A stretch of DNA of 64,000 nucleotides from Microvirga sesbaniae (GCF_025460805.1 NZ_JAMXFJ010000002.1:507490-571489); one strand, 5' to 3'. Positions 8,678-21,063 are shown, numbered from the stretch's first letter. The notes: a model not told the origin generated them from the letters alone. Numbers and translations: made by a program.

Positions 8678-9888
8678 TCGCTCGCCAGCGACAGGCCGAA
8701 CACCCCGAGCCCGGCGACAGCCAGGACCGCGCCGACCCAGCCGGTCGAGGCGAACCCGTAGCCGGCGGCGATCGCAAGACCGCCGAGCCAGGCGCCGAGC
8801 GCGTTGGCGATGTTGAAGGCCGAGTGGTTGAGGGCCGCCGCCAGGGTCTGGGCATCCGCCGCCACGTCCATCAAACGGGTCTGCAGAGCGGGCCCGATCG
8901 CTACGCTGCAGCCGACCAGGAAGACGCAGGCCGAGAGCAGGTAAGGGTTCTCGGCCGTGAGCCAGAGCACGGTCATCACCACGGCGCTGGAGACGAGCAC
9001 GCCGCCGATGGTCCCCATCAGGTTCCGGTCGGCGAACCAGGCCCCCACGAGATTGCCGACGATCATGCCCGAGCCGAACAGGGCCATCATCACGGGAACG
9101 GCGCTCTCCGGCATGCCTGCGACCTCCGTGGCCGTCGAGGCGATATAGGAGAAGACGGAGAAGAGACCGCCGAAGCCCACGGCGCCGATGCCCAGCGTGA
9201 ACCAGACCTGCTTGCGCCGGAAGGCCCCGAGTTCCCGCATCGGGCTCGCGCCCTCCTGGACCTTGTCCTTCGGCAGGAAGAGCCAGATCAGCAGCACGGT
9301 CAGCGCCCCCATGAAGCCCACCGCCCCGAAAGCGATCCGCCAGGTCAGGATCTGCCCGAACCAGGTGGCGACCGGCGTGCCGAGCAGGGTCGCGACCGTA
9401 AGCCCCATCATGACGCGGGCCACCGCCTGGGTGCGCTTGTTCGGCGGAACCAGGGAGGCGGCCACGAGGGCGGCCACGCCGAAATAGGCGCCGTGGGGCA
9501 GACCCGTGAGAAAGCGCAGGAAAACGAAGGATTCGAAGCTCGGCGCTATGGCACTGACGGCATTGCCGACGGCGAAGATGGCCATCAGCAGAAGGAGCAG
9601 CGTCTGGCGCGCCAGCTTTGCCGCCATCACGGCGATGATGGGCGCTCCCACCACGACCCCGAGCGCATAGGCGCTGATCGCGTAGCCGGCCTCAGGGGTC
9701 GTGACGTTGAATTCCTGGGCGACGTTGGGCAGCAATCCCATGATCGCGAACTCGCCCGTTCCGATGCCGAAGCTCCCGACCGCGAGCGCCAGTTCGATCA
9801 GCCCAACGGCCAGGCGGGAGCGCGGGACAGAAGGAGCGTCATTCGTCGGCATGGCGCCGGCGTTCTCAACAACGGCCATGTCGGACAT
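8641..9888 (-). CDS. MFS transporter of the DHA1/AraJ type, 415 aa
   Basis: Twelve-helix inner-membrane efflux protein. GIGTGEFAIMGLLPNVAQEF near the N-terminus, the helix-2/3 region around ISAYALGVVVGAPIIAVMAAKLARQ and the helix-4 FLTGLPHGAYFGVAALVAASL are typical of AraJ/YdhP-like exporters. The length is normal. Start ATG at 9888, with another in frame at 9879. Substrates could include sugars, drugs or nucleosides; sequence alone does not say. Confidence 0.9.
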   Translation of the reverse strand: MSDMAVVENAGAMPTNDAPSVPRSRLAVGLIELALAVGSFGIGTGEFAIMGLLPNVAQEFNVTTPEAGYAISAYALGVVVGAPIIAVMAAKLARQTLLLLLMAIFAVGNAVSAIAPSFESFVFLRFLTGLPHGAYFGVAALVAASLVPPNKRTQAVARVMMGLTVATLLGTPVATWFGQILTWRIAFGAVGFMGALTVLLIWLFLPKDKVQEGASPMRELGAFRRKQVWFTLGIGAVGFGGLFSVFSYIASTATEVAGMPESAVPVMMALFGSGMIVGNLVGAWFADRNLMGTIGGVLVSSAVVMTVLWLTAENPYLLSACVFLVGCSVAIGPALQTRLMDVAADAQTLAAALNHSAFNIANALGAWLGGLAIAAGYGFASTGWVGAVLAVAGLGVFGLSLASDQRSAGSSVSRA

Positions 9889-10099
9889 GGAGCCCCCAAG
9901 CTGCTCGAGTCATCAATTGGTTTGGAAATGCCGAGACAGCCGCCGGCACGTCAGCGCACCTTCATATTGCGGCGCAACAGGATTCGGGGAGAGGCCAGGA
10001 CGCAGGTCAGGGATGCGCTGCGGGATGATCGGGTTCGGGAACCTGGAACAAGCACCGGGTCACGGCCTTATTAGCAGACCCGAACCGCAAGGCAGCCTC

Positions 10100-10975
10100 A
10101 TGACCGTCGCCTCACCGGACAGACCTGCTGGATCGAAGCAACGGGACAGCTTCAACCCCGCCGAAAAGACCCCGGACCTGTCGCCCAAGGAAAGGAAGAC
10201 CATCGAGGCCCAAAGCCGGCCGAATGCGGCGCTCATCCACGAGACGATCCGGGCCGAGGGCGAAAGCGAACTCGACCGAACCGCATCGGCCCTCCTCCTC
10301 TCCGGATTGGCCGCCGGCCTGTCCATGGGGTTCTCCCTGACGGTGGAGGGGTTGCTGCATGCCCATCTGCCGGACGCATCCTGGAAATCCCTGGTCAGCA
10401 GCTTCGGCTACACGATCGGCTTCCTGATCGTCGTGCTCGGCCGGCAGCAGCTCTTCACCGAAAATACCCTCACGCCCATCCTGCCCCTCCTGCACAACCG
10501 GGACGGACGCACGCTCCTGCGGGTCGTCAAGTTGTGGGCGATCGTTTTGGCGGCCAACATCGTGGCGACCTGGATCTTCGCGGCTGTCATTGCGCATACC
10601 TCCCTGTTCGCGCCCGAGGTGAAGCACGCTTTCGGCGAAATCAGCCACAAGGTGGTCGCCTCGCCCTTCGGAACCACCGTGCTGAAGGCCATCTTCGCCG
10701 GATGGCTCATCGCCCTGATGGTCTGGCTACTGCCGGGAGCCGATTCCGCACGCCTCCTCGTGATCCTCATCATCACCTACGTGGTGGCCATCGGGGGCTT
10801 CTCGCACCTGATCGCGGGCTCGGTCGACGGGTTCTACCTGGTGGAAACGGGTCAGGCCACCTGGGCGGACTACGTGCTGCGCTTCTTCCTGCCGACCCTC
10901 ATCGGCAATGTCCTGGGCGGCGTGACCCTCGTGGCCGCGCTCAATTTCGGGCAGGTCGTTCCGGAACTCCGATAG
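10100..10975 (+). CDS. formate/nitrite transporter (FocA/NirC) family protein, 291 aa
   Basis: Inner-membrane channel-like protein of the FNT family. About six hydrophobic segments follow a hydrophilic N-terminus of ~65 residues. Supporting segments are LLSGLAAGLSMGFSL (first helix), YTIGFLIVVLGRQQLFTENTLTP, GWLIALMVWL, FSHLIAGSVDGFYL and LIGNVLGGVTLVA. These match the long FNT members annotated in many alphaproteobacteria. The ATG at 10100 was chosen because earlier in-frame sequence is antisense to the MFS gene. Confidence 0.88.
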   Translation: MTVASPDRPAGSKQRDSFNPAEKTPDLSPKERKTIEAQSRPNAALIHETIRAEGESELDRTASALLLSGLAAGLSMGFSLTVEGLLHAHLPDASWKSLVSSFGYTIGFLIVVLGRQQLFTENTLTPILPLLHNRDGRTLLRVVKLWAIVLAANIVATWIFAAVIAHTSLFAPEVKHAFGEISHKVVASPFGTTVLKAIFAGWLIALMVWLLPGADSARLLVILIITYVVAIGGFSHLIAGSVDGFYLVETGQATWADYVLRFFLPTLIGNVLGGVTLVAALNFGQVVPELR

Positions 10976-11007
10976 CGCGTCGTGCGGACCCAGCGGGCCG
11001 CGTCAGC

Positions 11008-11041
11008 GAAAAGTGGACCCACTTTTGGATCCGATGCTCTA
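11008..11041. repeat. family-2 repeat, partial
   Basis: Right half only: AAAAGTGGACCCACTTTTGGATCCGATGCTC, between the convergent FNT and GtrA genes. Confidence 0.7.
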
Positions 11042-11052
11042 GCGGCCGCCGC

Positions 11053-11472
11053 TCAGGCGAATGTCCACTTTTTGTGCGCCATGAAGCTCCAGAGCATCAC
11101 GACGCCCGTGGTGATGACCTGCGACGGGAGATAGGGTCCGTCGAGCCACACCGTGAAGGCGTGCATGAGGAACCAGGTCACGAGAAATCCCACGAAGGCC
11201 ACCAGGGCGAAGCGCCACGTGGCTTCGCGGTGGGGACGCTCGCTCTCATAGGTGTGCTTGCGGTTGAGCAGGTAGGACACGAGCCCCCCGGCCACATAGC
11301 CGGCGAGCGTCGCCGGCACGGGATGAAGGCTTCCGCCTTCGACCAGGGCGATGAGGACGCCGTAATGGGCCACGGCAGCCGCGAGGCCCACTCCGAAGAA
11401 AGCGGTGAATTGACGGATCAGGCGCTGAAGGGGACGAGAGGTGGTCACGCCCTCTCGATAGCTGCTTCCCAC
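11053..11472 (-). CDS. GtrA family membrane protein, 139 aa
   Basis: Four-helix inner-membrane protein of the GtrA/DPMS1 family, often involved in moving lipid-linked sugars across the membrane. Typical features are FFGVGLAAAVAHYGVLIAL, LAGYVAGGLVSYLLNRKHTYES and the closing SFMAHKKWTFA. The start is GTG at 11472 (another GTG at 11448). It begins 7 bases after the end of the broken SDR gene on the same strand, so the two form an operon. Confidence 0.88.
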   Translation of the reverse strand: MGSSYREGVTTSRPLQRLIRQFTAFFGVGLAAAVAHYGVLIALVEGGSLHPVPATLAGYVAGGLVSYLLNRKHTYESERPHREATWRFALVAFVGFLVTWFLMHAFTVWLDGPYLPSQVITTGVVMLWSFMAHKKWTFA

Positions 11473-11479
11473 GAGCCCG

Positions 11480-12271
11480 TCACCTCATCCCCTGCAGAAG
11501 TCCGGCAATCCTGCGGGACAGAAAGCGCGGGGCGAACTTCGCCCCGATGGCCCCGACCCGGTTCCGGGCCCCGGCGGCGACGATCGCCCGCCTGGCCTCG
11601 TAGCCGTCCACCCCGATGCGGGCGACATCGGCCGAGGACATGACCCCGGAGCGGAAGAGCCGCGAATCCTTCAGGCCCGCCGTGTCGGAGAACTCACTCT
11701 CGGTCGGCCCCGGACAGAGGGCCGTGACGGTCACTCCGTGAGGTCTCGCCTCGTCGTGCAGCGCCTCGGACAGGGACAGGACAAAGGCTTTCGTCGCGTA
11801 ATAGACCGCCATCTAGGGCCCGGCCTGGAAGGCCGCGAGGGACGCGACGTTCAGGATCCCTCCCCGCCTGCGCTCGATCATCCCGGGAAGCATCAGGCGG
11901 CTGAGAGAGGTCAGCGCCATCACGTTGAGGTCGATCATGGCGAGTTGCCTCTCGTGCGGCAGGGAGGCGAAATACCCCCGCAACCCGAACCCGGCATTGT
12001 TGACCAGGGTATGAACGGCGATTCCACGCTCCAGGAGCATGTCATGGAGATCCCGCGGCGCCTCCCGGTCCTCGAGGTCGATCGCCAGGCTCTCGACCGG
12101 CACGTCATGATTCCGCCGGATCTCCGCGCCCAACGCCACCAGGCGCTCGTGCCGCCGGGCCGCCAGGACCAGGGGATATCCCCTCTCGGCGAAGACGCGG
12201 GCCAGCTCCGCGCCGATCCCGCTGGATGCTCCCGTGATCAGCGTCCAGCGCGGCTCTTCCATCGTGGCCAT
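11480..12271 (-). pseudogene. short-chain dehydrogenase/reductase, interrupted by an in-frame amber stop
   Basis: An SDR of about 263 residues, NAD(P)-dependent. It shows TGASSGIGAELARVFAERG (cofactor glycine motif), NNAGFGLRGYFA and NVASLAAFQAGP. A TAG codon at 11815-11813 then follows, and the same frame continues at once with MAVYYATKAFVLSLSEALHDE, which carries the catalytic YxxxK. One point mutation therefore separates the cofactor-binding half from the catalytic half. The ATG directly after the TAG could allow re-initiation, but the two pieces are unlikely to work apart. A sequencing error is the other explanation. Start at 12271 ([20 protein letters not shown]). Confidence 0.85.
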
Positions 12272-12471
12272 CTTTTCCCAGCTCCCCCTTGCGGCGGCGT
12301 CCGGCCGACCATACCGCATGGGCATTGACTGTCGAAATCATGGCTCAGCCCTTTGAATTTGCTCAAGGTGCGTGTAAGAGCCTCTCTCAACCTACAATCC
12401 GATCACATCCCGGCTGCGCTCGAAGCGCCGTAGCTTTACGGCCGCGCGGCTGGACACGCCTGGGTGGCCCA

Positions 12472-15400
12472 ATGCCAAAGCGGACAGACATCTCCTCCAT
12501 TCTCATCATCGGCGCCGGGCCGATCATCATCGGCCAGGCCGTGGAGTTCGATTACTCGGGCACCCAGGCCGTCAAGGCCCTGAAGGAGGAAGGCTACCGC
12601 ATCATCCTGGTGAACTCGAATCCCGCGACGATCATGACCGATCCCGACCTCGCGGACGCCACCTACGTGGAGCCGATCACGCCGGAGATCGTGGCCAAGA
12701 TCATCGAGAAGGAGCGCCCCGACGCGATCCTGCCCACCATGGGCGGCCAGACGGCGCTCAACTGCGCCCTGTCGCTCAAGAAGATGGGCGTGCTCGACCG
12801 GTTCGACGTGGAGATGATCGGCGCGACCGCGGAAGCCATCGACAAGGCCGAGGACCGGCAGCTCTTCCGTGAGGCCATGACCAAGATCGGCCTCGACACC
12901 CCGAAATCGCGTCTTGCCAACGCCTCGGCCCTCAAGAAGGCCGACCGGGACGCCTATCTGGCCGAACTCGCCCGCATGGAAGCCCTCGACATCCATCCGG
13001 GCGACAAGAAGCGGATGATCGCCGCCTACAAGCTCAAGTGGGATGCCGGCGAGAACGAGCGGCGCAAGCGCTACCAGGAGCACGCCATGGGCGAAGCCCT
13101 GCTGGCTTTGGCCGAAGTGGGCCTGCCGGCCATCCTCCGTCCCTCCTTCACCATGGGAGGGACCGGCGGCGGCATCGCGTACAACCGCGAGGAGTTCCTC
13201 GACATCGTCGAGCGGGGCCTCGACGCCTCGCCGACCAACGAGGTGCTGATCGAGGAGAGCGTGCTCGGCTGGAAGGAGTACGAGATGGAGGTCGTCCGCG
13301 ACAAGGCGGACAACTGCATCATCATCTGCTCGATCGAGAACTTCGACCCGATGGGCGTGCACACGGGCGACTCGATCACCGTGGCGCCGGCCCTGACGCT
13401 CACCGACAAGGAGTACCAGATCATGCGCGACGCCTCCCTGGCGGTCCTGCGCGAGATCGGCGTCGAGACCGGCGGGTCGAACGTGCAGTTCGCGATCAAC
13501 CCGGAGAACGGGCGCATGATCGTGATCGAGATGAACCCACGCGTGTCGCGCTCCTCGGCGCTGGCCTCCAAGGCCACGGGCTTTCCCATCGCCAAGGTGG
13601 CGGCGAAGCTGGCCGTCGGCTACACCCTCGACGAGATCGCCAACGACATCACGGGGGGCGCGACGCCCGCCTCCTTCGAGCCGACCATCGACTACGTGGT
13701 CACCAAGATCCCCCGCTTCGCCTTCGAGAAGTTCCCCGGCGCCGAGCCGACCCTCACCACGGCTATGAAGTCGGTCGGCGAGGCCATGGCCATTGGCCGC
13801 TCCTTCCCGGAATCGCTCCAGAAGGCCCTGCGCTCCCTCGAAACCGGCCTGACGGGCTTGGACGAGATCGAGATCGAGGGCCTCGGCAAGGGCGACGACA
13901 AGAACGCCATCAAGGCCGCCATCGGCACGCCGACCCCGGACCGGATCCTCAAGGTGGTCCAGGCCCTTCGCCTCGGCGTCAGCCATGACGAGGTCCATGC
14001 CTCCTGCAAGATCGACCCCTGGTTCCTGGAGCAGCTCCAGACCATCGTCGACATGGAGGCGAAGGTCAAAGCCCACGGGCTGCCGCAGACCGCCGGCGCC
14101 TTCCGCCAGCTCAAGGCGCTGGGCTTCTCGGACGCGCGCCTCGCGGTGCTCGCCCACAAGACCGAGGCCGAGGTGCGGGAGCTGCGCCGGTCGCTCGCCG
14201 TGCGCCCGGTCTACAAGCGGATCGACACCTGCGCGGCCGAGTTCGCGTCGCCGACCGCCTACATGTACTCGACCTATGCGGCGCCCTTCGCCGGGGCGCC
14301 CGTGGATGAATCCAACCCGTCCGAGGCCAAGAAGGTCATCATCCTCGGCGGCGGGCCGAACCGGATCGGCCAGGGCATCGAGTTCGACTATTGCTGCTGT
14401 CATGCCTGCTTCGCCCTGAAGGATGCGGGCTATGAGACCATCATGATCAACTGCAACCCGGAGACGGTCTCGACCGACTACGACACCTCCGACCGGCTCT
14501 ATTTCGAGCCGCTGACGCAGGAGGACGTGCTGGAGATCATTGAGACCGAGCGGTCCAAGGGAACGCTCCACGGGGTCATCGTGCAGTTCGGCGGCCAGAC
14601 GCCGCTCAAGCTCGCCCGCGCCCTCGAGGAAGCCGACGTGCCGATCCTCGGCACCTCGCCGGACGCCATCGACCTCGCCGAGGACCGGGACCGGTTCAAG
14701 CGCCTGCTCGACAAGCTGCACCTGAAGCAGCCGAAGAACGGCATCGCCTATTCCGTGGAGCAGGCCCGCCTGATCGCGGCCGATCTCGGCCTCCCCTTCG
14801 TGGTGCGCCCCTCCTACGTGCTCGGCGGCCGCGCCATGGCCATCATCCGCGACGAGGCCCAGTTCGAGGATTACCTGCTCGGCACCCTGCCGAGCCTCAT
14901 CCCGTCGGACATCAAGGCCCGTTACCCCAACGACAAGACCGGCCAGATCAACACGGTCCTGGGCAAGAACCCCCTGCTGTTCGACCGCTACCTCTCGGAT
15001 GCCGTGGAAGTGGACGTCGACTGCCTCTGCGATGGGAAGGACAGCTTCATCGCGGGAATCATGGAGCATATCGAGGAGGCGGGCATCCACTCGGGCGATT
15101 CGGCCTGCTCCCTGCCCCCCCGCTCGCTGTCGCCGGAGATCATCGCCGAGCTGGAGCGCCAGACGAAGGCTCTTGCCCTGGCGCTCGACGTGGGCGGCCT
15201 GATGAACGTGCAATACGCCATCAAGGACGGCACGATCTACGTGCTGGAAGTCAATCCCAGAGCCTCGCGGACGGTCCCCTTCGTGGCCAAGGTCATCGGC
15301 GAGCCCATCGCCAAGATCGCCGCCCGGATCATGGCGGGCGAGAGCCTCGCCACCTTCGGCCTGACCCCGAAGGAACTGCCGCATATCGGGGTGAAGGAGG

Positions 15401-15942
15401 CCGTCTTCCCGTTCAACCGCTTCCCGGGCGTCGACGTGCTGCTCGGGCCGGAGATGCGTTCGACCGGCGAGGTCATCGGGCTCGACCGGGGCTTCGGCGT
15501 CGCCTTCGCCAAGAGCCAGCTCGGAGCCGGCAGCCAGCTGCCCAAGACCGGCACCCTGTTCGTCTCGGTGCGCGACTCGGACAAGGAACGGATCCTGCCC
15601 GCCGTGCGGATGCTGGAGGAGGTCGGGTTCCAGATCGTGGCGACCGCCGGCACCCAGAAGTACCTCGAGGCCCAGGGCGTGAAAGCCCGGCGGATCAACA
15701 AGGTTCTGGAAGGCCGGCCGCACGTGGTCGACGCCATGAAGAACGGGGACATCCAGCTCGTCTTCAATACCACCGAAGGAGCGGGCGCCCTCTCGGATTC
15801 CCGTTCACTACGACAAGCTGCCCTCTTGCATAAGATACCTTACTACACCACTCTTGCAGGAGCGGTCGCCGCGGCCGAGGGCATCAAGGCATACCTCAGC
15901 GGCGATCTCGAAGTCCGGGCGCTTCAGGAATACTTTGCCTGA
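12472..15942 (+). CDS. carB: carbamoyl-phosphate synthase large subunit CarB, 1156 aa
   Basis: Makes carbamoyl phosphate from bicarbonate, ATP and ammonia supplied by CarA. Two homologous halves are clear: the first ATP-grasp unit begins [23 protein letters not shown], and the second begins [23 protein letters not shown] at about residue 624. A C-terminal MGS-like allosteric domain follows ([23 protein letters not shown]). It is about 80 residues longer than the E. coli protein. Much of that is an insertion at about residues 150-202 in the first ATP-grasp unit (around [21 protein letters not shown]), a form I associate with alphaproteobacteria. Start ATG at 12472. Confidence 0.98.
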   Translation: MPKRTDISSILIIGAGPIIIGQAVEFDYSGTQAVKALKEEGYRIILVNSNPATIMTDPDLADATYVEPITPEIVAKIIEKERPDAILPTMGGQTALNCALSLKKMGVLDRFDVEMIGATAEAIDKAEDRQLFREAMTKIGLDTPKSRLANASALKKADRDAYLAELARMEALDIHPGDKKRMIAAYKLKWDAGENERRKRYQEHAMGEALLALAEVGLPAILRPSFTMGGTGGGIAYNREEFLDIVERGLDASPTNEVLIEESVLGWKEYEMEVVRDKADNCIIICSIENFDPMGVHTGDSITVAPALTLTDKEYQIMRDASLAVLREIGVETGGSNVQFAINPENGRMIVIEMNPRVSRSSALASKATGFPIAKVAAKLAVGYTLDEIANDITGGATPASFEPTIDYVVTKIPRFAFEKFPGAEPTLTTAMKSVGEAMAIGRSFPESLQKALRSLETGLTGLDEIEIEGLGKGDDKNAIKAAIGTPTPDRILKVVQALRLGVSHDEVHASCKIDPWFLEQLQTIVDMEAKVKAHGLPQTAGAFRQLKALGFSDARLAVLAHKTEAEVRELRRSLAVRPVYKRIDTCAAEFASPTAYMYSTYAAPFAGAPVDESNPSEAKKVIILGGGPNRIGQGIEFDYCCCHACFALKDAGYETIMINCNPETVSTDYDTSDRLYFEPLTQEDVLEIIETERSKGTLHGVIVQFGGQTPLKLARALEEADVPILGTSPDAIDLAEDRDRFKRLLDKLHLKQPKNGIAYSVEQARLIAADLGLPFVVRPSYVLGGRAMAIIRDEAQFEDYLLGTLPSLIPSDIKARYPNDKTGQINTVLGKNPLLFDRYLSDAVEVDVDCLCDGKDSFIAGIMEHIEEAGIHSGDSACSLPPRSLSPEIIAELERQTKALALALDVGGLMNVQYAIKDGTIYVLEVNPRASRTVPFVAKVIGEPIAKIAARIMAGESLATFGLTPKELPHIGVKEAVFPFNRFPGVDVLLGPEMRSTGEVIGLDRGFGVAFAKSQLGAGSQLPKTGTLFVSVRDSDKERILPAVRMLEEVGFQIVATAGTQKYLEAQGVKARRINKVLEGRPHVVDAMKNGDIQLVFNTTEGAGALSDSRSLRQAALLHKIPYYTTLAGAVAAAEGIKAYLSGDLEVRALQEYFA

Positions 15943-16048
15943 GGCATCCGGCCTCACATTGGAACTGCGAAGCTTCTGGTAAGTTTTCGTTGACATGCGA
16001 GGGCGCTGGCAACAGCGGCCTCGTACCTCTTTTTGGACGAGACACACG

Positions 16049-16525
16049 ATGGACAAGGTCCCTCTGACGATCAAGGGTTTTGCGGCGCTCGAGGAAGAAC
16101 TCAAGCAACGGCAGCAGGTTGAACGCCCCCGGATCATCCAGGCGATCGCGGAAGCCCGCGCGCTTGGCGACCTGTCGGAAAACGCCGAATACCATGCCGC
16201 CAAGGAAGCCCAATCCCTCAACGAAGGCCGGATCCTTGAACTCGAAAGCCTGATCTCCCGGGCCGAAGTCATCGACATCGCCAAGCTTTCCGGCGACCGG
16301 ATCAAGTTCGGCGCCACGGTGAAGCTCGTCGACGAGGACACCGAGGAAGAGAAGACCTATCAGATCGTCGGCGAGCCGGAGGCGGATGTCCGCTCGGGCC
16401 GTGTGTCGGTCGCCTCTCCCATCGCCCGCGCGCTGATGGGCAAGACCATCGGCGACACGGTCGAGGTCTCGACCCCTGGCGGCGGCAAATCCTACGAGGT
16501 CGTCGGCGTCCAGTTCAGCGCCTGA
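16049..16525 (+). CDS. greA: transcription elongation factor GreA, 158 aa
   Basis: Rescues backtracked RNA polymerase by stimulating transcript cleavage. The N-terminal coiled coil (residues 1-75) carries the acidic tip motif [17 protein letters not shown]. The C-terminal FKBP-like domain has [23 protein letters not shown] and [15 protein letters not shown]. Full family length. Start ATG at 16049. It lies about 100 bases after carB on the same strand; whether it has its own promoter is not clear from sequence. Confidence 0.97.
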   Translation: MDKVPLTIKGFAALEEELKQRQQVERPRIIQAIAEARALGDLSENAEYHAAKEAQSLNEGRILELESLISRAEVIDIAKLSGDRIKFGATVKLVDEDTEEEKTYQIVGEPEADVRSGRVSVASPIARALMGKTIGDTVEVSTPGGGKSYEVVGVQFSA

Positions 16526-16550
16526 TCAACGGAACAAGGGGGCACGAACG

Positions 16551-17069
16551 ATGAGAAATCCCATGACGTCCCCCGCGTCCCGTCGCACTCTCCTGAAAGC
16601 TCTCGCCTGCGCCGGCCTAGCCGGCGCGGGCTTTCCCATGGCGGCCCGGGCCCAGAGCTTCCCGCAAGCCTTCTCGTCCTTTTCGGTCGATGTGAGTGCC
16701 CTCAAGGACAAGGGTCTGGGGCCTTTCGCCGACCTCGTGGGCGCGGCCGCCCTCGACGAGTTGCGGCGCTCCTTCGCCGACCGCGTCGATTCACGCGGTC
16801 CCCGGCTTGTGCTCCGCCTGACGAGCGTCACCATGACGGCCTTCCCGGACAACAGCAGCGGATACAAAGGCCGAGGCGGCGGGGGCAACAGCGGGCACGA
16901 TGCCCTGGAGGGCGAGGCCCTGGCCGTCGGCCGCCGGGGCGAGGTCCTGGCGAGCCACCCCATGCTGGCCGTGCTCGACGTGAATACGAGTCCCCTTACG
17001 CCGAACGAGCAGGGCCGCGCCGTCGCGGTGGCTCAGCATTACGTGCGCTGGCTCAGGCGGCAGATCTGA
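16551..17069 (+). CDS. Tat-exported hypothetical protein, 172 aa
   Basis: Unknown periplasmic protein. The N-terminus SRRTLLKALACAGLAGAGFPMAARAQS is a good twin-arginine signal with an ARA-type cleavage site near residue 34. The mature part has SFSVDVSALKDKGLGPFADLV, a glycine-rich loop (YKGRGGGGNSGHD) and no cysteines. It starts 25 bases after greA and may be in its operon. No domain recognised. Confidence 0.75.
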   Translation: MRNPMTSPASRRTLLKALACAGLAGAGFPMAARAQSFPQAFSSFSVDVSALKDKGLGPFADLVGAAALDELRRSFADRVDSRGPRLVLRLTSVTMTAFPDNSSGYKGRGGGGNSGHDALEGEALAVGRRGEVLASHPMLAVLDVNTSPLTPNEQGRAVAVAQHYVRWLRRQI

Positions 17070-17103
17070 CCCGCCGGGACCTTTGCCCGTGTGACCGCCG
17101 GGG

Positions 17104-17604
17104 CTAGCCCTCGGCTTCAGCCACATCCTCGATCGGCACCAGCGGCTCGTCCTTGATCAGGTCGAGGGTCAGGGCAGTGCGGACGTTGCGGACGTTCGGC
17201 AGGGAGGTGAGCTCGGACACGAGGCCCTGGAAGGACGCCAGGTTCGGGGCCACGCATTTCATGATGAAGTCGATATCGCCCGACAGGGTCCAGCACTCGC
17301 GGACCATGGACCAATCCTTCACCCGCTGCTGGAATTCCTGCAGCTCCTTCTTGCCCTGGATGTCGAGCTGCACCATGGCGAAGCAGACGATCTCGAAGCC
17401 GAGATTCTTTGGGTCGAGGATGGCCCGGTAGGCCTTGATGATCCCGGCGCTTTCCAGCGCCCGCACCCGCCGCAGGCACGGCGGAGCCGACAGGCCGACC
17501 CGGCGGGCGAGCTCCACATTGGTGATGCTGCCGTCGGCCTGCAGTTCCTTCAGGATGGCCCAGTCGATGGAATCGAGGCGTCCGCGCACGGTAACTCCGC
17601 TCAT
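17104..17604 (-). CDS. Lrp/AsnC family transcriptional regulator, 166 aa
   Basis: Leucine-responsive-type regulator. The N-terminal helix-turn-helix runs from DSIDWAILKELQADGSITNVELARRVGLSAPPCLRRVRALESAGII, and the C-terminal RAM/AsnC ligand domain contains MVRECWTLSGDIDFIMKCVAPNLASFQGLV. Start ATG at 17604. It is divergent from the ELM1-like gene, so the ~85 bases between them should hold its promoter and perhaps its own binding site. The ligand is unknown. Confidence 0.93.
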   Translation of the reverse strand: MSGVTVRGRLDSIDWAILKELQADGSITNVELARRVGLSAPPCLRRVRALESAGIIKAYRAILDPKNLGFEIVCFAMVQLDIQGKKELQEFQQRVKDWSMVRECWTLSGDIDFIMKCVAPNLASFQGLVSELTSLPNVRNVRTALTLDLIKDEPLVPIEDVAEAEG

Positions 17605-17689
17605 GCATGACAAGGCCGGGGACCGATCGGTCAGCCTCGTCCTGCGGCATCTGGTCAAAAATTCTCGTCTTGGCTGACTAGACCGTATA

Positions 17690-19737
<2,048 letters not shown>

Positions 19738-19852
19738 AGTTTATTAACAACTGGTTAGGTCTCGGGGCGATTTCCTGTTGCGTCGGACCCTCGGCTCATA
19801 AGAGATAAGAGTTGCCTTGCGTCAGGAGCATGCGGGGCATGAGGGGAATGCC

Positions 19853-20743
19853 GTGGACTGGGATAAAATCCGGATTTTCTATACGGTCGCAGAGGCAGGA
19901 AGCTTCACGCGGGCCGGAGACGATCTGGGCTTGAGCCAGTCGGCGGTCAGCCGTCAGATCAGCGCCCTCGAGCGCGAGTTGAAGGCCCCTCTCTTCCACC
20001 GCCACGCCCGGGGCCTGATCCTGACCGAGCAGGGCGACCTGCTGTTCCGGGCCGCCCGCGACATGCGCATGCGGCTCGAAACCACGAAGGCCCGGCTCGT
20101 CGAGACCAGCGAACGGCCCTCGGGCGAGCTGAAGGTGACGACGACGGTCGGTCTCGGCTCCATCTGGCTCGCCCAGCGCATCGCCGAGTTCCTCGATCTC
20201 TATCCCGATGTCCGGGTCGAGCTGATCCTGTCCAACGAGGAGCTCGACCTCGCCATGCGCGAGGCGGACGTGGCCATCCGGTTGCGCCGGCCGGCCCAAC
20301 CCGACCTGATCCAGCGACGGCTCTTCACCGTGCATTTCCACGTCTATGCCTCGGCGGATTACCTGAAGCGGTTCGGCGAGCCCAAGACCCTCGAGGATCT
20401 GGACGAACACCGGATCGTCTCCTTCGGGGGCGACCAGCCTTCCTATCTGATGGCCGTCCACTGGCTGTCGACCGCCGGCCGCGAGGGCCGCGAGCCGCGC
20501 CAGTACCACTACGTCGTCAACAACATCACGGCGCTCAAACTGGCCGTCGAGACGGGCGCGGGCATCGCGGTGCTGCCGGATTATGCGGTCGTCGGCAATC
20601 CGGACCTGATCCAGATTCTGCGGGACGTGGAAATGCCCTCCCTCGACAGCTATCTCGTCTATGCCGAGGAGATGCGCTCGGTCGCCCGCGTCCAGGCCTT
20701 CCGGGACTTCCTGATCTCCAAGGCGCAGCGCTGGACGTTCTAA
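19853..20743 (+). CDS. LysR family transcriptional regulator, 296 aa
   Basis: Winged helix-turn-helix at residues 1-62 (IRIFYTVAEAGSFTRAGDDLGLSQSAVSRQISALEREL), followed by a periplasmic-binding-type effector domain. I chose the GTG at 19853 (MDWDKIRIFY) with GAGGGGA just upstream; a TTG at 19817 is the other choice. The trxB-LysR order recurs, as far as I recall, in related genomes; its target is not shown here. Confidence 0.9.
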   Translation: MDWDKIRIFYTVAEAGSFTRAGDDLGLSQSAVSRQISALERELKAPLFHRHARGLILTEQGDLLFRAARDMRMRLETTKARLVETSERPSGELKVTTTVGLGSIWLAQRIAEFLDLYPDVRVELILSNEELDLAMREADVAIRLRRPAQPDLIQRRLFTVHFHVYASADYLKRFGEPKTLEDLDEHRIVSFGGDQPSYLMAVHWLSTAGREGREPRQYHYVVNNITALKLAVETGAGIAVLPDYAVVGNPDLIQILRDVEMPSLDSYLVYAEEMRSVARVQAFRDFLISKAQRWTF

Positions 20744-20744
20744 A

Positions 20745-20783
20745 ACATCGGACCCGCTGCGGGTCCACTTTTGGTCCGAGTCT
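20745..20783. repeat. family-2 repeat, degenerate
   Basis: ACATCGGACCCGC...GGTCCACTTTTGGTCCGAGTCT directly after the LysR stop codon. It could serve as a 3' hairpin. Confidence 0.65.
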
Positions 20784-20879
20784 CCGGCCGCCGAATCCCC
20801 GGTCAAGCTTGATGGTTTCGGAATCGTGTCCTTCCCGTGACAAAGCCATGCACCTGGCGCAGCCCTTTTATGAGGCATG

Positions 20880-21042
20880 CTGCATTGCAAATAAGCGCCA
20901 TGCGCCCGATATCACCAGTGGCTGATTTCAACGCGGCACCGCTTTCTTCCTCCCGGCGCTGCCGTGTCGGCCGTTCCCTCTGGAAGGTTTTGACTTTTGT
21001 CGGACCTCTACTTTAGCCGGGCCCTGTGCCCGGCTTTTTTCT
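20880..21042 (+). ncRNA. candidate small RNA ending in a strong terminator
   Basis: This gene-free stretch lies well after the end of the LysR gene and ends in a textbook plus-strand intrinsic terminator (21013-21042). The only gene downstream (acyl-CoA ligase) is on the other strand, so the terminator serves a transcript that begins in this interval or is a 300-base 3' tail of LysR. No known RNA family was recognised. The 5' boundary is a guess. Confidence 0.35.
21013..21042 (+). terminator. intrinsic terminator
   Basis: Stem AGCCGGGC / GCCCGGCT with a CCTGT loop, followed at once by TTTTTTC. It works on the plus strand only; the reverse strand has no T run after the stem. Confidence 0.85.
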
Positions 21043-21063
21043 TGTCACGCCCGGAGGATCCGC

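Noticed and set aside
10030-10075. GGAAC elements at about 10039 and 10046 before the FocA-type gene
   Set aside because: No CGTT-like sequence at the required spacing.
12436-15723. Very long open frame (about 1095 codons) on the minus strand opposite carB
   Set aside because: CarB on the plus strand has all family motifs. The antisense translation is Arg/His/Gly/Leu-rich without domains, as GC-rich genes typically give on the opposite strand.
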